A stretch of 34,931 nucleotides of DNA from Parerythrobacter sp. (GCA_028289565.1 JANQPE010000109.1:1-34931), one strand, 5' to 3'; counted from the first letter of the stretch, positions 15,230 to 23,605 are shown. The notes: generated by a model not told the origin, from the sequence alone. Numbers and translations: made by a program.

Positions 15230-16732
15230 GTGGACAATAATGCAGGCGTGAACAGGACGCCTTCCTTCACCCGGGTTATGCTGAGCTGGCGCCGCTGGTG
15301 GCGTGATGCGGTGATCGGCACGGTCGACCAGGCGGCAGTAATCGAAAAACGGCGCGCCGAATGCGGTCTGTCCGCCCGCTACCTGTTCATGACCGCGATG
15401 TCGGGCGGGATCGCGGTGCTCGGCCTACTACTGTCTTCGCCGGCGGTGGTCATTGGCGCCATGCTGCTTTCGCCGCTGATGGATCCGATCATGGGGATCG
15501 GCTTTGCCCTGGCTATCGGCGACTATCGCTGGTTGCGCCGGTCGGCCATCTCCCTCCTATGGGGATCGGTGATGGCGATCGGCCTGTGCGCGGTAGTGGT
15601 GTTCTTCTCACCCTTGCAGGATATCACAGCGGAGATCGCGTCGCGCACCCGGCCCAATCTGTTCGATCTCCTCGTGGCGCTGTTTTCCGCACTGGCCGGC
15701 GCCTATGCGATGATCCGCGGTCGCGAAGGCACGATTGTCGGCGTGGCCATCGCAACCGCCCTGATGCCGCCGCTGGCCGTGATCGGGTTCGGTCTTGCGA
15801 CGTTCAACTGGACGGTCTTCTCCGGCGCCTTGCTGCTTTACGTCACCAATCTGATGGCAATCGCGCTGACGGCGGCATTGATGGCCTGGCTGTACGGTTT
15901 TCGCACGACATTGTCCGAACGCCAGACCCAGTTGCAGAACTTCGTCATCGTTATCGTGTTCATCGCGCTCGCCGTGCCGCTTGGACTGTCGCTGAGGCAG
16001 ATTGCGTGGGAAGCGAACGCAGCCCGGCAGGTGCGCGGGGAACTGGTCGAGACCTTCGGGAATTCCGCGCGCCTTTCGCAGCCGGAAATCGACTTCGACG
16101 GCGAGCCGATGCAGGTATCGGCCTTCGTCTGGACGACACAATTGCGCCCGGATGCCGAGATCAGGGCAGAGGAAAGTCTGGCGCGTATCCTGGGGCGGCC
16201 GGTCGATCTGGAACTCAAGCAGTTCCTCGTCCGTGACGAGAAGAGCGCCGAGGAGGCACAACTCGCCTCCGCCAAGGTGCAGGAAGAAGCCGCCGTGAAC
16301 GAGCGCGTCGAGGATCTGGGCGAACGGCTCGCGCTTGTCGCGGGCGTTTCCGAAGATGACGTGCTCGTCGATCGGCAGAGGCGCAGGGCCCATGTACGCG
16401 CGGAAGAGCTCGATGGTGCAGGTTTGCGGACTTATTACGTCCTGGAAAGACGGATCGCTGAACTGGAACCGGAATGGCGGATCGAGCTGATCCCGCCGAC
16501 GGGCGCCTTGCCGGAAATTCCTTTCGAGGGCGGGGAACCGACAGAGGATGGCCGTGCGGCTCTCGCCCTGGTTGCGTGGGCTGCCGAACGCCTCGATGCG
16601 CCCGTCGAACTCTCTGGGCCGCAAGCGGACGCGGAACGTGCCGCGGAACTGCTGCGCGAGGAAGGAACGGAAAGCGCGATTGCCGTCGGGCGCACACCGC
16701 TCAGGGCGCGCTGGGCGACGGTCGTGCAGTAA
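15230..16732 (+). CDS. DUF389 family membrane protein
   Basis: A 500-residue protein when started at GTG 15230, which lies 10 nt after a strong GGAGGGG ribosome binding site (15213-15219); a longer frame from 15143 is unsupported. The N-terminal half holds about seven membrane helices (residues 51-256) with the DUF389 signatures GAMLLSPLMDPI (about 77-88) and ALMPPLAVIG (177-186). The C-terminal half of about 240 residues is soluble and rich in Glu and Arg. The molecular function of the family is not established. Its stop directly abuts the convergent acyl-AMP ligase. Confidence 0.85.
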   Translation: MDNNAGVNRTPSFTRVMLSWRRWWRDAVIGTVDQAAVIEKRRAECGLSARYLFMTAMSGGIAVLGLLLSSPAVVIGAMLLSPLMDPIMGIGFALAIGDYRWLRRSAISLLWGSVMAIGLCAVVVFFSPLQDITAEIASRTRPNLFDLLVALFSALAGAYAMIRGREGTIVGVAIATALMPPLAVIGFGLATFNWTVFSGALLLYVTNLMAIALTAALMAWLYGFRTTLSERQTQLQNFVIVIVFIALAVPLGLSLRQIAWEANAARQVRGELVETFGNSARLSQPEIDFDGEPMQVSAFVWTTQLRPDAEIRAEESLARILGRPVDLELKQFLVRDEKSAEEAQLASAKVQEEAAVNERVEDLGERLALVAGVSEDDVLVDRQRRRAHVRAEELDGAGLRTYYVLERRIAELEPEWRIELIPPTGALPEIPFEGGEPTEDGRAALALVAWAAERLDAPVELSGPQADAERAAELLREEGTESAIAVGRTPLRARWATVVQ

Positions 16733-18472
16733 TCAGGCCGCTTGCAACAGCGGCAGCGGTTGAATTTCGCCCGACAGGTAAAGCTTCTTCGCCTTGGCCC
16801 GGCTGAGCTTGCCCGAACTGGTGCGCGGCAGCGTGCGCGGTGGGACCAGTTCGACGACGCAGTTCATGCCGGTAATCGAGCGGACCTTGTCGCGGATCTG
16901 TTCGTGCAGGCGGGCTCTCTCTTCCGGATCGGAAACGCGGCAGTGAACCAGTACGGCGGGGGCTTCCTCGCCATCTTCCTTCTCAACCGAAAAGGCGGCG
17001 ATATCGCCGTGGTTGAAGCCCGGAAGCTGCTCGACCGCCCACTCGATGTCCTGCGGCCAGTGGTTCTTGCCGTTGATGATGATCATGTCTTTCGCCCGGC
17101 CGACGATGAACAGGTAATCCTCGGCCATGTAGCCCATGTCACCGGTATCGAGCCATCCGTCGACCAGGCAGTCCTGCGTGGCCTCTTCGTTGCGGAAATA
17201 GGAATGCATCACGCTCGGGCCGCGACACCAGACCTTGCCGATCTGGTGATCGCCTTTCGCCACGCCGTTTTCGCCGCGGATTTCGACATCCATGTCCGGT
17301 AGCGGCTTGCCGCAATTGACGATCGCCCGATAACGGGCCGGGCGCGACAAGTCGCGCCGTGTGCCGGCCAGGCGGTCCTCTTCGACCAGCTCGACTCGGA
17401 TACCTTCGCCCGGGGGCATGATAGTAACCGCCAGAGTCGCTTCGGCGAGGCCGTAGCTGGGGGTAAAGGCGCTTGCTTTGAAACCGGCATCGGCGAAGGC
17501 ATTGACGAAATTCTGCATCACATCCGGCCGGATCATGTCGGCGCCGTTGCCGGCGAGTCGCCAACGGGATAGGTCGAACCGGTCGGCAACATGGCTCTGG
17601 CTGGATATGCGACGTGCGCAAATGTCGTAGCCAAAGGTCGGCGAATAGCTGAGCGTGGTGCCCGTGTTGCGGCTGATCAGGTCGAGCCAGGCGAGCGGGC
17701 GCCGGGCGAAGTGCTCCGTCTTGAGGTAGTCGACCGACACCTGGTTGGCGACCAGCGACAGGAAGCAACCGACCAGCCCCATGTCGTGATACCATGGCAG
17801 CCAACTGACCACGCGGTCGTTGGTGCCGATATCCATCGAAGTCGCATGGCCGTAGAGATTGTGCAGCAAAGCTTCGTGCGTGACAGCAACGCCGGTGGGG
17901 AAGCGGGTCGATCCGGAAGAATATTGCAGATAGCAGATATCCTCCGGTTTCGCGTCCGGCAGCTCGCATTCGGGCGCGTCGCGGGTGCCGAAGCTCGCCC
18001 AGTCGATCCCCTCGCAGCCCTGATGGTCGGCGGCGGCCTTCGCCATTTCGGCGATTTCGGGCGGATAGATCAGAATCTTCGGGTCCGAACTGTCGAGCTG
18101 GACGGCCAGTTGGTCGATATAGCTGTCCTTGCCTCCGAACGTGGTCGGCAAGGGCAGGGGCACCGGCCATGCTCCGGCATAGATGCAGGCGCAGAACAGG
18201 GCTGCGAATTCGGGGCTGGTCTCGGCGATCAGCGCCACCCGGTCGTCCTTGCGGATTCCGGCCGCCACCAGCCGCCTGGCCATGGTCAGCGCATCCTCCC
18301 GCATTTGCGCGTAGGGATAAACGCGTTCCAGCGTCCCACGCATATCGTGGAAGTTGAGACCCTTCTCGCTGCGAGCGGCGTAATCGATCGCTTCGCTGAA
18401 GGTTGCGAAATCCGAACGCCGCCGCGGCAAGGCGCAGTCGTTAGGCGTCGGTGTCAGTTCGGTATCTGTCAT
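16733..18472 (-). CDS. Fatty acyl-AMP ligase (FAAL), acyl-CoA synthetase superfamily
   Basis: A 579-residue adenylate-forming enzyme expected to activate a fatty acid as acyl-AMP for transfer to an acyl carrier protein. The ATP-binding P-loop-like motif is YLQYSSGSTR, followed by WLPWYHDMGL, typical of FAAL enzymes, the YGLAEATLAVT motif, the hinge motif GWLDTGDMGY, and the A8-A10 region (GRAKDMIIINGKNHWPQDIEWA, RTSSGKLSRAKAKKLY) with the catalytic Lys. The start at 18472 (MTDTEL) is preferred over 18535, whose extra residues look like untranslated leader. No polyketide synthase or carrier protein lies beside it, so the product is unknown. It is divergent from recX. Confidence 0.88.
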   Translation of the reverse strand: MTDTELTPTPNDCALPRRRSDFATFSEAIDYAARSEKGLNFHDMRGTLERVYPYAQMREDALTMARRLVAAGIRKDDRVALIAETSPEFAALFCACIYAGAWPVPLPLPTTFGGKDSYIDQLAVQLDSSDPKILIYPPEIAEMAKAAADHQGCEGIDWASFGTRDAPECELPDAKPEDICYLQYSSGSTRFPTGVAVTHEALLHNLYGHATSMDIGTNDRVVSWLPWYHDMGLVGCFLSLVANQVSVDYLKTEHFARRPLAWLDLISRNTGTTLSYSPTFGYDICARRISSQSHVADRFDLSRWRLAGNGADMIRPDVMQNFVNAFADAGFKASAFTPSYGLAEATLAVTIMPPGEGIRVELVEEDRLAGTRRDLSRPARYRAIVNCGKPLPDMDVEIRGENGVAKGDHQIGKVWCRGPSVMHSYFRNEEATQDCLVDGWLDTGDMGYMAEDYLFIVGRAKDMIIINGKNHWPQDIEWAVEQLPGFNHGDIAAFSVEKEDGEEAPAVLVHCRVSDPEERARLHEQIRDKVRSITGMNCVVELVPPRTLPRTSSGKLSRAKAKKLYLSGEIQPLPLLQAA

Positions 18473-18581
18473 GTGTGGATGCGAAACCCGTCTTGCACGC
18501 CCATCGCGGCGCTGCCTGCAGTCCCATTGGCGCAATTATCATGAACCGCGCCAGATCAGGCTTTCCCATTTGAGAAGGTTT

Positions 18582-19169
18582 ATGGCACGAATAAGGCCAA
18601 TGGCGGATCGCAGTTTTTTCGGCAGGCATCGCACAAGGCCTCTCAAACCCCTCGATTCCACGCGTTTCGAGGACATGGCGCTGGCTTATGTTGCGCGATA
18701 TGCAACGACATCGGCCAAGCTGGAACGTTACCTCAAGCGCAAATTGCGTGAACGCGGCTGGGAGGGCGAAGGTGAACCGGACGTTGCCGGCCTCGTCGCG
18801 CGCTATGTCGAGCTGGGCTATGTCGACGACGAAGCATATGCCCGGGCACGCAGTGGCGGCTTGCTGCGGCGCGGATATGGTGCGCGGCGGGTGGCGCAGG
18901 TGTTGGGCGAGGCGGGAATTGCCGAGGATATCCGCGAGAAAATGCGACCGGACGAAGCCGCGGCGCGGCGAGCCGCCCTGGCGCTTGCCCGGCGGCGCCG
19001 GTTCGGGCCGTTCGGCGCGGAGCCACCCGGTCGCCATCGTCGCGAGAAGCAACTGGCGGCGATGATTCGTGCCGGGCATGGATTCGATGCCGCGCACGCT
19101 GTATTGGATGCGGCGAGTGAGGCCGAGGCCGAAGACTGGGCCGCCGACGCTTTCGAGGAGGAGAACTAG
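18582..19169 (+). CDS. recX: Regulatory protein RecX
   Basis: A 195-residue RecX family protein, a modulator that binds RecA filaments and limits their activity. The characteristic three-helix tandem repeats are visible: ALAYVARYATTSAKLERYLKRKL, the acidic GYVDDEAYARARS segment and RRGYGARRVAQVLGEAGI. The N-terminus is very basic. Two close ATGs (18582 and 18600) are each preceded by a purine-rich stretch at short spacing, so the start is uncertain by six residues. recA is not in the window. The DUF192 gene follows within a few bases. Confidence 0.85.
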   Translation: MARIRPMADRSFFGRHRTRPLKPLDSTRFEDMALAYVARYATTSAKLERYLKRKLRERGWEGEGEPDVAGLVARYVELGYVDDEAYARARSGGLLRRGYGARRVAQVLGEAGIAEDIREKMRPDEAAARRAALALARRRRFGPFGAEPPGRHRREKQLAAMIRAGHGFDAAHAVLDAASEAEAEDWAADAFEEEN

Positions 19170-19172
19170 GCC

Positions 19173-19652
19173 ATGCGTTTATTTGTCATCCCCCTGCTAT
19201 TGAGCCTCGCGGCATGTTCTCCGCAGCCCTCGGCCGAAGCTACGCCGGCTGCGAATGCGCAGGCGGCGGTGCATCCCGTGTCAGGCCTCCGGATCATCCC
19301 CCTGACCGTGATAGACAGCGACAAACGGCATGAATTTCGTGTGGAAGTGGCGGCAACGCCCGAACAGCGCGCACGCGGTCTCATGTTCCGCACCGAACTG
19401 GGGCCGGACGAAGGCATGCTTTTCCCCAACAAAACGCCGGCGCTGGAAAGCTTCTGGATGAAGAATACGCCCCTGCCGCTCGACATCATATTCATCGGTG
19501 TCGATGGACGGGTCAGCAATATCGCGGCCGAAACCGTGCCTTATTCGCTCGAATCGATACCTTCGACGGGGCTGGCCTCGGCCGTGCTCGAGCTGCCTGG
19601 GGGGCGTGCGGCCGAACTGGGGATCGCTCCCGGCGATCGCGTGGAATGGTGA
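19173..19652 (+). CDS. DUF192 domain lipoprotein
   Basis: A 159-residue predicted lipoprotein: signal sequence MRLFVIPLLLSLAAC with the lipobox LAAC and acylated Cys15, then an Ala/Pro-rich tether and a DUF192 domain (about 40-159) with FRVEVAATPEQRARGLMFRTEL, FWMKNTPLPLDIIFI and GDRVEW. The family is widespread and small; no reaction is established. It begins 3 bp after the recX stop and lies upstream of the NDUFA12-like gene, a common alphaproteobacterial neighbourhood. Confidence 0.88.
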   Translation: MRLFVIPLLLSLAACSPQPSAEATPAANAQAAVHPVSGLRIIPLTVIDSDKRHEFRVEVAATPEQRARGLMFRTELGPDEGMLFPNKTPALESFWMKNTPLPLDIIFIGVDGRVSNIAAETVPYSLESIPSTGLASAVLELPGGRAAELGIAPGDRVEW

Positions 19653-19697
19653 GTTTCCCGCTTGGCCCTCCCGGTCGAATCGGCTAACCGCCCGTCC

Positions 19698-20096
19698 ATG
19701 AGTTTCCTCGGCAAGATATTCACCTGGTGGGATGGCGCGACGATAGGCACGTTGCTCGATAGCTGGCGGACCGGCGTGCATGTCGGCACGGATGTACAGG
19801 GCAATAAATATTATCGCTCCAGAAAGAAGGCCGCAGACGGTCGCGAACGCCGCTGGGTAATCTATGACGGTGCGAACGATGCCAGCCGAGTGCCGGCCGA
19901 GTGGCATGGCTGGCTGCATGGCGCGGGCGACGATGTGCCCGAAAGCCGCCTGCCGCCGCCCAAGGTCTGGGAAGCCGAGTACACACCCAATGCGACTGGC
20001 ACCGCGAACGCATACCGCCCGCAAGGAGCGCTTGAGCGCGGCGGCAGGCGCGCCGATGCGACCGGCGATTACGAAGCCTGGTCGCCCGAAGGCTGA
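19698..20096 (+). CDS. NADH:ubiquinone oxidoreductase accessory subunit, NDUFA12 family
   Basis: A 132-residue protein when started at ATG 19698 (MSFLGKIFTWW). It matches the NDUFA12 family, a supernumerary subunit of respiratory complex I shared by mitochondria and alphaproteobacteria. Signatures are the N-terminal FTWWDGATIGTLLDSWR, VGTDVQGNKYYRS, RRWVIYDGANDASRVPAEWHGWLHG and the proline-rich tail. The 12 extra residues encoded from 19662 are not conserved-looking. The main nuo operon is elsewhere. The DUF2155 gene starts 2 bp after its stop. Confidence 0.92.
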   Translation: MSFLGKIFTWWDGATIGTLLDSWRTGVHVGTDVQGNKYYRSRKKAADGRERRWVIYDGANDASRVPAEWHGWLHGAGDDVPESRLPPPKVWEAEYTPNATGTANAYRPQGALERGGRRADATGDYEAWSPEG

Positions 20097-20098
20097 TC

Positions 20099-20617
20099 GT
20101 GCGGCGAGCGGCGATATTGGCGCTGGCGGCATTGGTTGCGAGTTGCGGGCAGGATGTTTCCGGGCCGCGTCCCGCCGAAGCGGACTTGCCTGAAAACGGA
20201 AATTCCGCGGATAGCGCCCCCGCGCCATCGCAGGCTGCCGAAGAAGCCGGTATCGGCACACCGATGCCCGAGCGTGTCGCAACCATCGGCTTGCTGAACA
20301 AACGCAACAACGTCTCACGCGATTTCGAACTCAAACCGGGCGAATCGCGCCGGGTCGACGATGTCATTCTGCGCCTGTCCGCCTGCGAGCGCACGGCACC
20401 GTGGGAATTGCCGCGGGAAACCGGCGCCTTCGTTCAGGTGCTGGTGCGCGATCGCAGCGACGAAAGCCAGTGGATCAAGGTTTTTTCGGGGTGGTTGTTC
20501 AAGAACTCGCCCTCCCTCAACGTCGTCGAGCATCCGATCTACGATGTCTGGGTCAAGGACTGCGCAATGAGCTTCCCGGGCGAGGAAGCACCGGCCTCTT
20601 CGAGCAGCAACGAATAG
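20099..20617 (+). CDS. DUF2155 domain lipoprotein
   Basis: A 172-residue protein starting at GTG 20099, 2 bp after the NDUFA12 stop. An N-terminal signal with lipobox VASC (Cys16) is followed by a low-complexity acidic/Ala/Pro segment (about 17-60) and a C-terminal DUF2155 domain (about 80-165) with RLSACERTAPWELPRETGAF-type start, WIKVFSGWLFKNSPSLNVVEHPIYDVW and a Cys near the end (VKDCAMS). The two domain cysteines could form a periplasmic disulfide. Function is unknown; the gene is a frequent neighbour of NDUFA12. Its last 79 bp overlap the convergent aat gene. Confidence 0.85.
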   Translation: MRRAAILALAALVASCGQDVSGPRPAEADLPENGNSADSAPAPSQAAEEAGIGTPMPERVATIGLLNKRNNVSRDFELKPGESRRVDDVILRLSACERTAPWELPRETGAFVQVLVRDRSDESQWIKVFSGWLFKNSPSLNVVEHPIYDVWVKDCAMSFPGEEAPASSSSNE

Positions 20618-21231
20618 GCGGCTCCAAGGCTGCTGTCGGGTTCCCCTCCTGCCTCGGTCAACAATTGGCAGTAACGTTCCTGCGTGATCGCAACGGCACC
20701 GAGCGAGGCGAGATGGTCGGTCATGAACTGGCAGTCGAGCAACTGCACGCCGCTCCGCCGTAACAGTGCCACCAGCCATGCTAGTGCGACCTTCGATGCA
20801 TTGCCGGCAAGGCTGAACATGCTTTCGCCGCAAAAGACACGATCGAAAGCCACGCCATACAATCCGCCGACCAGCCTGTTGGCCTGCCAGCATTCAACGG
20901 AATGGGCATGGCCTGCATGGTGCAAATTGCGATAGCTTGTCGCGATACGGTCGCTGATCCAGCTTTCAGGGTGGTCGGGGCGGGGCGCCGCGCAGGCCTT
21001 GACGACATCCGCGAACGCTTCGTCCACCGTGATCCGGAAGCGATCCTGCCGTACCAGCTTGCGGAGCGAGGTGGATGGTCTGAACCCGTCCAGCGGAATG
21101 ATGGCACGTTCGCGCGGTTCGATCCAGAAGATTTCGATATCGTCGCGGCTATCCGCCATCGGAAAGATCCCGCTGCGATAGGCTGCGAGCAGCATTTCGA
21201 CCGGAATCGTCTCGGGGCGGGGCGCATGCAT
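20539..21231 (-). CDS. aat: Leucyl/phenylalanyl-tRNA--protein transferase
   Basis: A 230-residue cytoplasmic enzyme that adds Leu or Phe from aminoacyl-tRNA to N-terminal Arg/Lys of proteins, marking them for ClpS/ClpAP degradation (N-degron pathway). Family blocks visible are LLAAYRSGIFPMA, WIEPRERAIIPLD, the HAHSVECW motif, LVGGLYGVAFDRVFCGESMFS, and SKVALAWLVALLR followed by LLDCQFMTDHLASLGA. The C-terminal extension of about 20 residues after the core is encoded within the overlap with the DUF2155 gene. It is divergent from tRNA-Trp. Confidence 0.93.
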   Translation of the reverse strand: MHAPRPETIPVEMLLAAYRSGIFPMADSRDDIEIFWIEPRERAIIPLDGFRPSTSLRKLVRQDRFRITVDEAFADVVKACAAPRPDHPESWISDRIATSYRNLHHAGHAHSVECWQANRLVGGLYGVAFDRVFCGESMFSLAGNASKVALAWLVALLRRSGVQLLDCQFMTDHLASLGAVAITQERYCQLLTEAGGEPDSSLGAAYSLLLEEAGASSPGKLIAQSLTQTS

Positions 21232-21295
21232 GGTATCCTCCGATACACCCGCTTGCGTTCGCTGCCCAGCACCCCTAAAGGCCGCATCCGCCTGC

Positions 21296-21371
21296 AGGGG
21301 TGTAGCTCAGTTGGTAGAGCATCGGTCTCCAAAACCGAGGGCCACGGGTTCGAATCCTGTCACCCCTGCCA
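21296..21371 (+). tRNA. tRNA-Trp (anticodon CCA)
   Basis: A complete 76-nt cloverleaf. The acceptor stem AGGGGTG pairs with CACCCCT, the D-arm has AGCTCAGTTGGTAGAGC, and the anticodon stem TCGGT/ACCGA encloses loop CTCCAAA with anticodon CCA. The T-arm contains GGTTCGAATCC, the discriminator is G, and CCA is encoded (21369-21371). A T7 run at 21374-21380 follows. In many alphaproteobacteria secE-nusG-rplK come next; here they start 4.7 kb downstream. Confidence 0.97.
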
Positions 21372-21526
21372 GCTTTTTTTGAAAGCCCGCGCAGGCGCCG
21401 GCGGCATAAACCCCCGGTTCCGGCCGATTTCCGTTTCTTCACCCACGGCATGTCGCGGCGGCATCGTGCGCCGGGGCAGATGTGCTGGGCGAGCGATCTG
21501 AGAGTGACAATCCTGTCCGGCGGTGA

Positions 21527-21904
21527 CTAGGTGTTGCCTGCCAAGGCCGCGTAAGCGGTGATCAGGGAAAGTGGCAGGAACATGATCCAGGACCTGTGCT
21601 TGGCCCGTGAAAGAAACAGCGCCAGTATTCCAGTCAGGCCGGAGCAGAACGACAAAGCCAGGAGAGTGGCGATGACGGCTTGAGCGGGAGCTACCGCAAT
21701 CACTACGAGAACCGCCGCATGCCCCCACCAGAATAACGTCAGGATGTGCCAACCCACCCATAAGGTCAGCCTGGTATTTTCCAGACTGCCCAGAATGACG
21801 GGGAGATCGGAGCGCTTCAGGAGCGGAACGATAAGGCGCTTCCCGCCAAGGAAGCTGTGCATTGCACCGACTGCGAACAGGAGTCCGGCGGCAAGAATCA
21901 GCAT
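21527..21904 (-). CDS. Small four-helix membrane protein, member 1 of a related pair
   Basis: I do not recognise a named family. The 125-residue protein has about four hydrophobic helices (roughly 3-19, 46-64, 68-95, 102-120) with little soluble sequence. It shares layout and motifs with the protein at 22606-22977: a helix-1 His followed by two glycines and a basic pair (H16...G20 G21 K R; partner H19...G23 G24 R K), PLL shortly after, and a WH pair in helix 2 (W52 H53; partner W49 H50). His residues inside helices 1 and 2 could bind heme or a metal. It is the third gene of a minus-strand operon, 49 bp after the cytochrome b-like gene. Confidence 0.75.
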   Translation of the reverse strand: MLILAAGLLFAVGAMHSFLGGKRLIVPLLKRSDLPVILGSLENTRLTLWVGWHILTLFWWGHAAVLVVIAVAPAQAVIATLLALSFCSGLTGILALFLSRAKHRSWIMFLPLSLITAYAALAGNT

Positions 21905-21953
21905 GACGTATCCTCTCGACTGCGTATTAGTGAAAAGTGTGATTGCACGGCGA

Positions 21954-22595
21954 TCAAAGCTGGTATCCGGGGACCGGATTTTTCAAATAACCGATCCATT
22001 CCGGCGGTAGCCGGATGTCGTAGAACGCACCGAGCAGGATGGCGTTGACCGTGAGCGCGATCAGAACTCCGCTGGTCGAGATCAGCCAGAAAGCGTTTCC
22101 CGCCATATTCGGAAGCTGACGCTGCAGAAGATGCAGGCGTACCGCGCATCCCAGATGTACGAACAGCGCGGAGATACCCAGAAAATAATATGGAGCGAAG
22201 TACCAGCGAAAGGGAGACGCGCTCATGACCGATGCGGGCCAGAAAAAGGTGGTGTCCAGCCCACCAACCCAGCGCGTTACTCCCATCGCGACCAGATGCT
22301 GCAGGATGAAGATCAGAAAAATGAGACCGGAAAGGGTCTGCCGGCGCGACCATTTTTCGCCCATCTTCCGAAGAAAGTTATTGGTGGCCAGGCCGAATCC
22401 GATTCCCGCCTGCACCACGAATGATGCCAGCAGCAAGGGCTCGACAATCGGGTTGCGGTAGAAATAGCGCAGCACGTTCTGGGTCGCGGCATAGGCATCG
22501 ATGCCCCAAAGGCCCGACAAATGGGTCGCCATGTGAATCGCCACAAAGGCAGTCAGGAATATCCCGTTGATGCGGTGAAAGGCCTTCTTGTTCAT
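21954..22595 (-). CDS. Five-helix membrane protein resembling a cytochrome b subunit
   Basis: A 213-residue protein with five predicted helices (about 7-30, 50-71, 88-106, 135-157, 168-190). The first begins FHRINGIFLTAFVAIHMATH, reminiscent of succinate dehydrogenase/fumarate reductase membrane anchors. Intramembrane histidines are H7, H21, H25, H100 (LQH) and H147/H155 (FVHLGCAVRLH), which would allow one or two b-type hemes. No flavoprotein or iron-sulfur partner is nearby, so it is not part of a normal Sdh operon. The resemblance is in topology and motif only. It starts 10 bp after the upstream gene at 22606, so cotranscription is likely. Confidence 0.75.
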   Translation of the reverse strand: MNKKAFHRINGIFLTAFVAIHMATHLSGLWGIDAYAATQNVLRYFYRNPIVEPLLLASFVVQAGIGFGLATNNFLRKMGEKWSRRQTLSGLIFLIFILQHLVAMGVTRWVGGLDTTFFWPASVMSASPFRWYFAPYYFLGISALFVHLGCAVRLHLLQRQLPNMAGNAFWLISTSGVLIALTVNAILLGAFYDIRLPPEWIGYLKNPVPGYQL

Positions 22596-22605
22596 CGGCC
22601 CGGTT

Positions 22606-22977
22606 TCATGCTTGAAGCGCGGCGAGAGCGCTGAGGCCCCCGATCACAGCAAAGAGCGAGGTCGAAGGGAAACGCCACGGCTGTATTTTCGCCAGCCACG
22701 CTACACCGGCGCTCAGGATCGATAGTGTGAAGCTCAACGATCCCAGGAAGATCAGTGACGGGAGATGGGGGTGGCGGGCAAGCCAGGAAAAGCCTGCAAC
22801 GTAAAAAACCAGCAGAACTGTTGTGACATGCCAGCAGTAATAGTTCAGCCATTTCGATGCCAGGGGCATGGTTTGGTCGGCAAGCAGCGGGCGTGCCGCT
22901 TTCCTGCCGCCAACGAATGCATGGACGCAAAATGTCAGGAGTGATGTTGCGGCAGCCAGCCACGTGAATGTGGTCAT
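22606..22977 (-). CDS. Small four-helix membrane protein, member 2 of a related pair
   Basis: A 123-residue protein with four predicted helices and no recognised domain. It is related to the protein at 21527-21904 by length, topology and motifs: VHAFVGGRK in helix 1 (H19), PLL following, WH in helix 2 (W49 H50), and similar spacing after that. It is the first gene of the three-gene minus-strand operon and faces the TetR gene across 49 bp that contain a clean palindromic operator. By position it is the most likely regulated target. The second and third helices are rich in Leu, Ser and aromatic residues, and the short loops have few charges. Confidence 0.75.
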   Translation of the reverse strand: MTTFTWLAAATSLLTFCVHAFVGGRKAARPLLADQTMPLASKWLNYYCWHVTTVLLVFYVAGFSWLARHPHLPSLIFLGSLSFTLSILSAGVAWLAKIQPWRFPSTSLFAVIGGLSALAALQA

Positions 22978-22992
22978 ATGACGAAGACTCTT

Positions 22993-23014
22993 TACTAGAA
23001 TTTATTTTCTAGTA
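22993..23014. promoter_or_regulatory. TetR-type operator, 8-bp inverted repeat
   Basis: TACTAGAA (22993-23000) and TTCTAGTA (23007-23014) form a perfect 8-bp inverted repeat around TTTATT, 22 bp in all. It sits in the middle of the 49-bp region between the tetR start (23027) and the divergent membrane-protein start (22977). Size, symmetry and placement fit a TetR-family dimer site that would control both directions and tetR itself. Confidence 0.75.
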
Positions 23015-23026
23015 TATCTTCATGAT

Positions 23027-23605
23027 ATGGGACGAACGTCAACCTTTTCCGACGAAAAAATTTTCTCGGCAGTCAGCTCCCAGATTGCTGAAGGGAACGA
23101 ATTCAGAATTCAGGCTCTCGCGCATGAGGCGGGGATTTCGGTTGGATCACTCTATCATCGATACGGATCGCGCGAGGAGCTTCTGGCACTGGCCTGGCTA
23201 GATGCCGTGCAAGCATTTCAACATCGGTTTTTGACTGTGCTGCGGGAAGGGGGAGCAGCCGCAGGAGAACGGGCGGCGTTGGAAACTCCCCGCTTTTGCA
23301 GGATGCAGCGTGACCGGGCGGTCATCTTATGCGTGGGGCGCCGCGAAGCATTGATGAGCGACAAGGCGCCACCCGAAATCCTGCGCAATGTCGAAGCGCT
23401 GAATGCAGACACGCACTCGGCATTGATGACATTCGCGAAACAGGAAAACTTCTCGCTGCAGGCCTGCCTGCACGGGATCGTGGCTTTCCCGCTTGCATCC
23501 GTGCGGCTGTATTTGCCGCGCCACCCCGTCCCGAGGTCGACCGACGCTTTCATCCGTGCCGCCTATCGATCGGCGATCGGGGTTTGCTCACGGGAGGCAG
23601 GATGA
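23027..23605 (+). CDS. TetR/AcrR family transcriptional regulator
   Basis: A 192-residue regulator with an N-terminal TetR-type helix-turn-helix (about residues 10-56): IQALAHEAGISVGSLYHRYGSREELLALAW, where GxSxGxxYHxxxSxEEL is the family pattern. The C-terminal ligand/dimer domain is divergent and gives no ligand. The ATG at 23027 has no good Shine-Dalgarno sequence and lies 12 bp from the operator, so the leader must be very short, possibly nearly leaderless. The gene is autoregulated and controls the divergent operon, judging from the palindrome. Its stop codon overlaps the start of the following membrane-protein gene (ATGA). Confidence 0.88.
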   Translation: MGRTSTFSDEKIFSAVSSQIAEGNEFRIQALAHEAGISVGSLYHRYGSREELLALAWLDAVQAFQHRFLTVLREGGAAAGERAALETPRFCRMQRDRAVILCVGRREALMSDKAPPEILRNVEALNADTHSALMTFAKQENFSLQACLHGIVAFPLASVRLYLPRHPVPRSTDAFIRAAYRSAIGVCSREAG

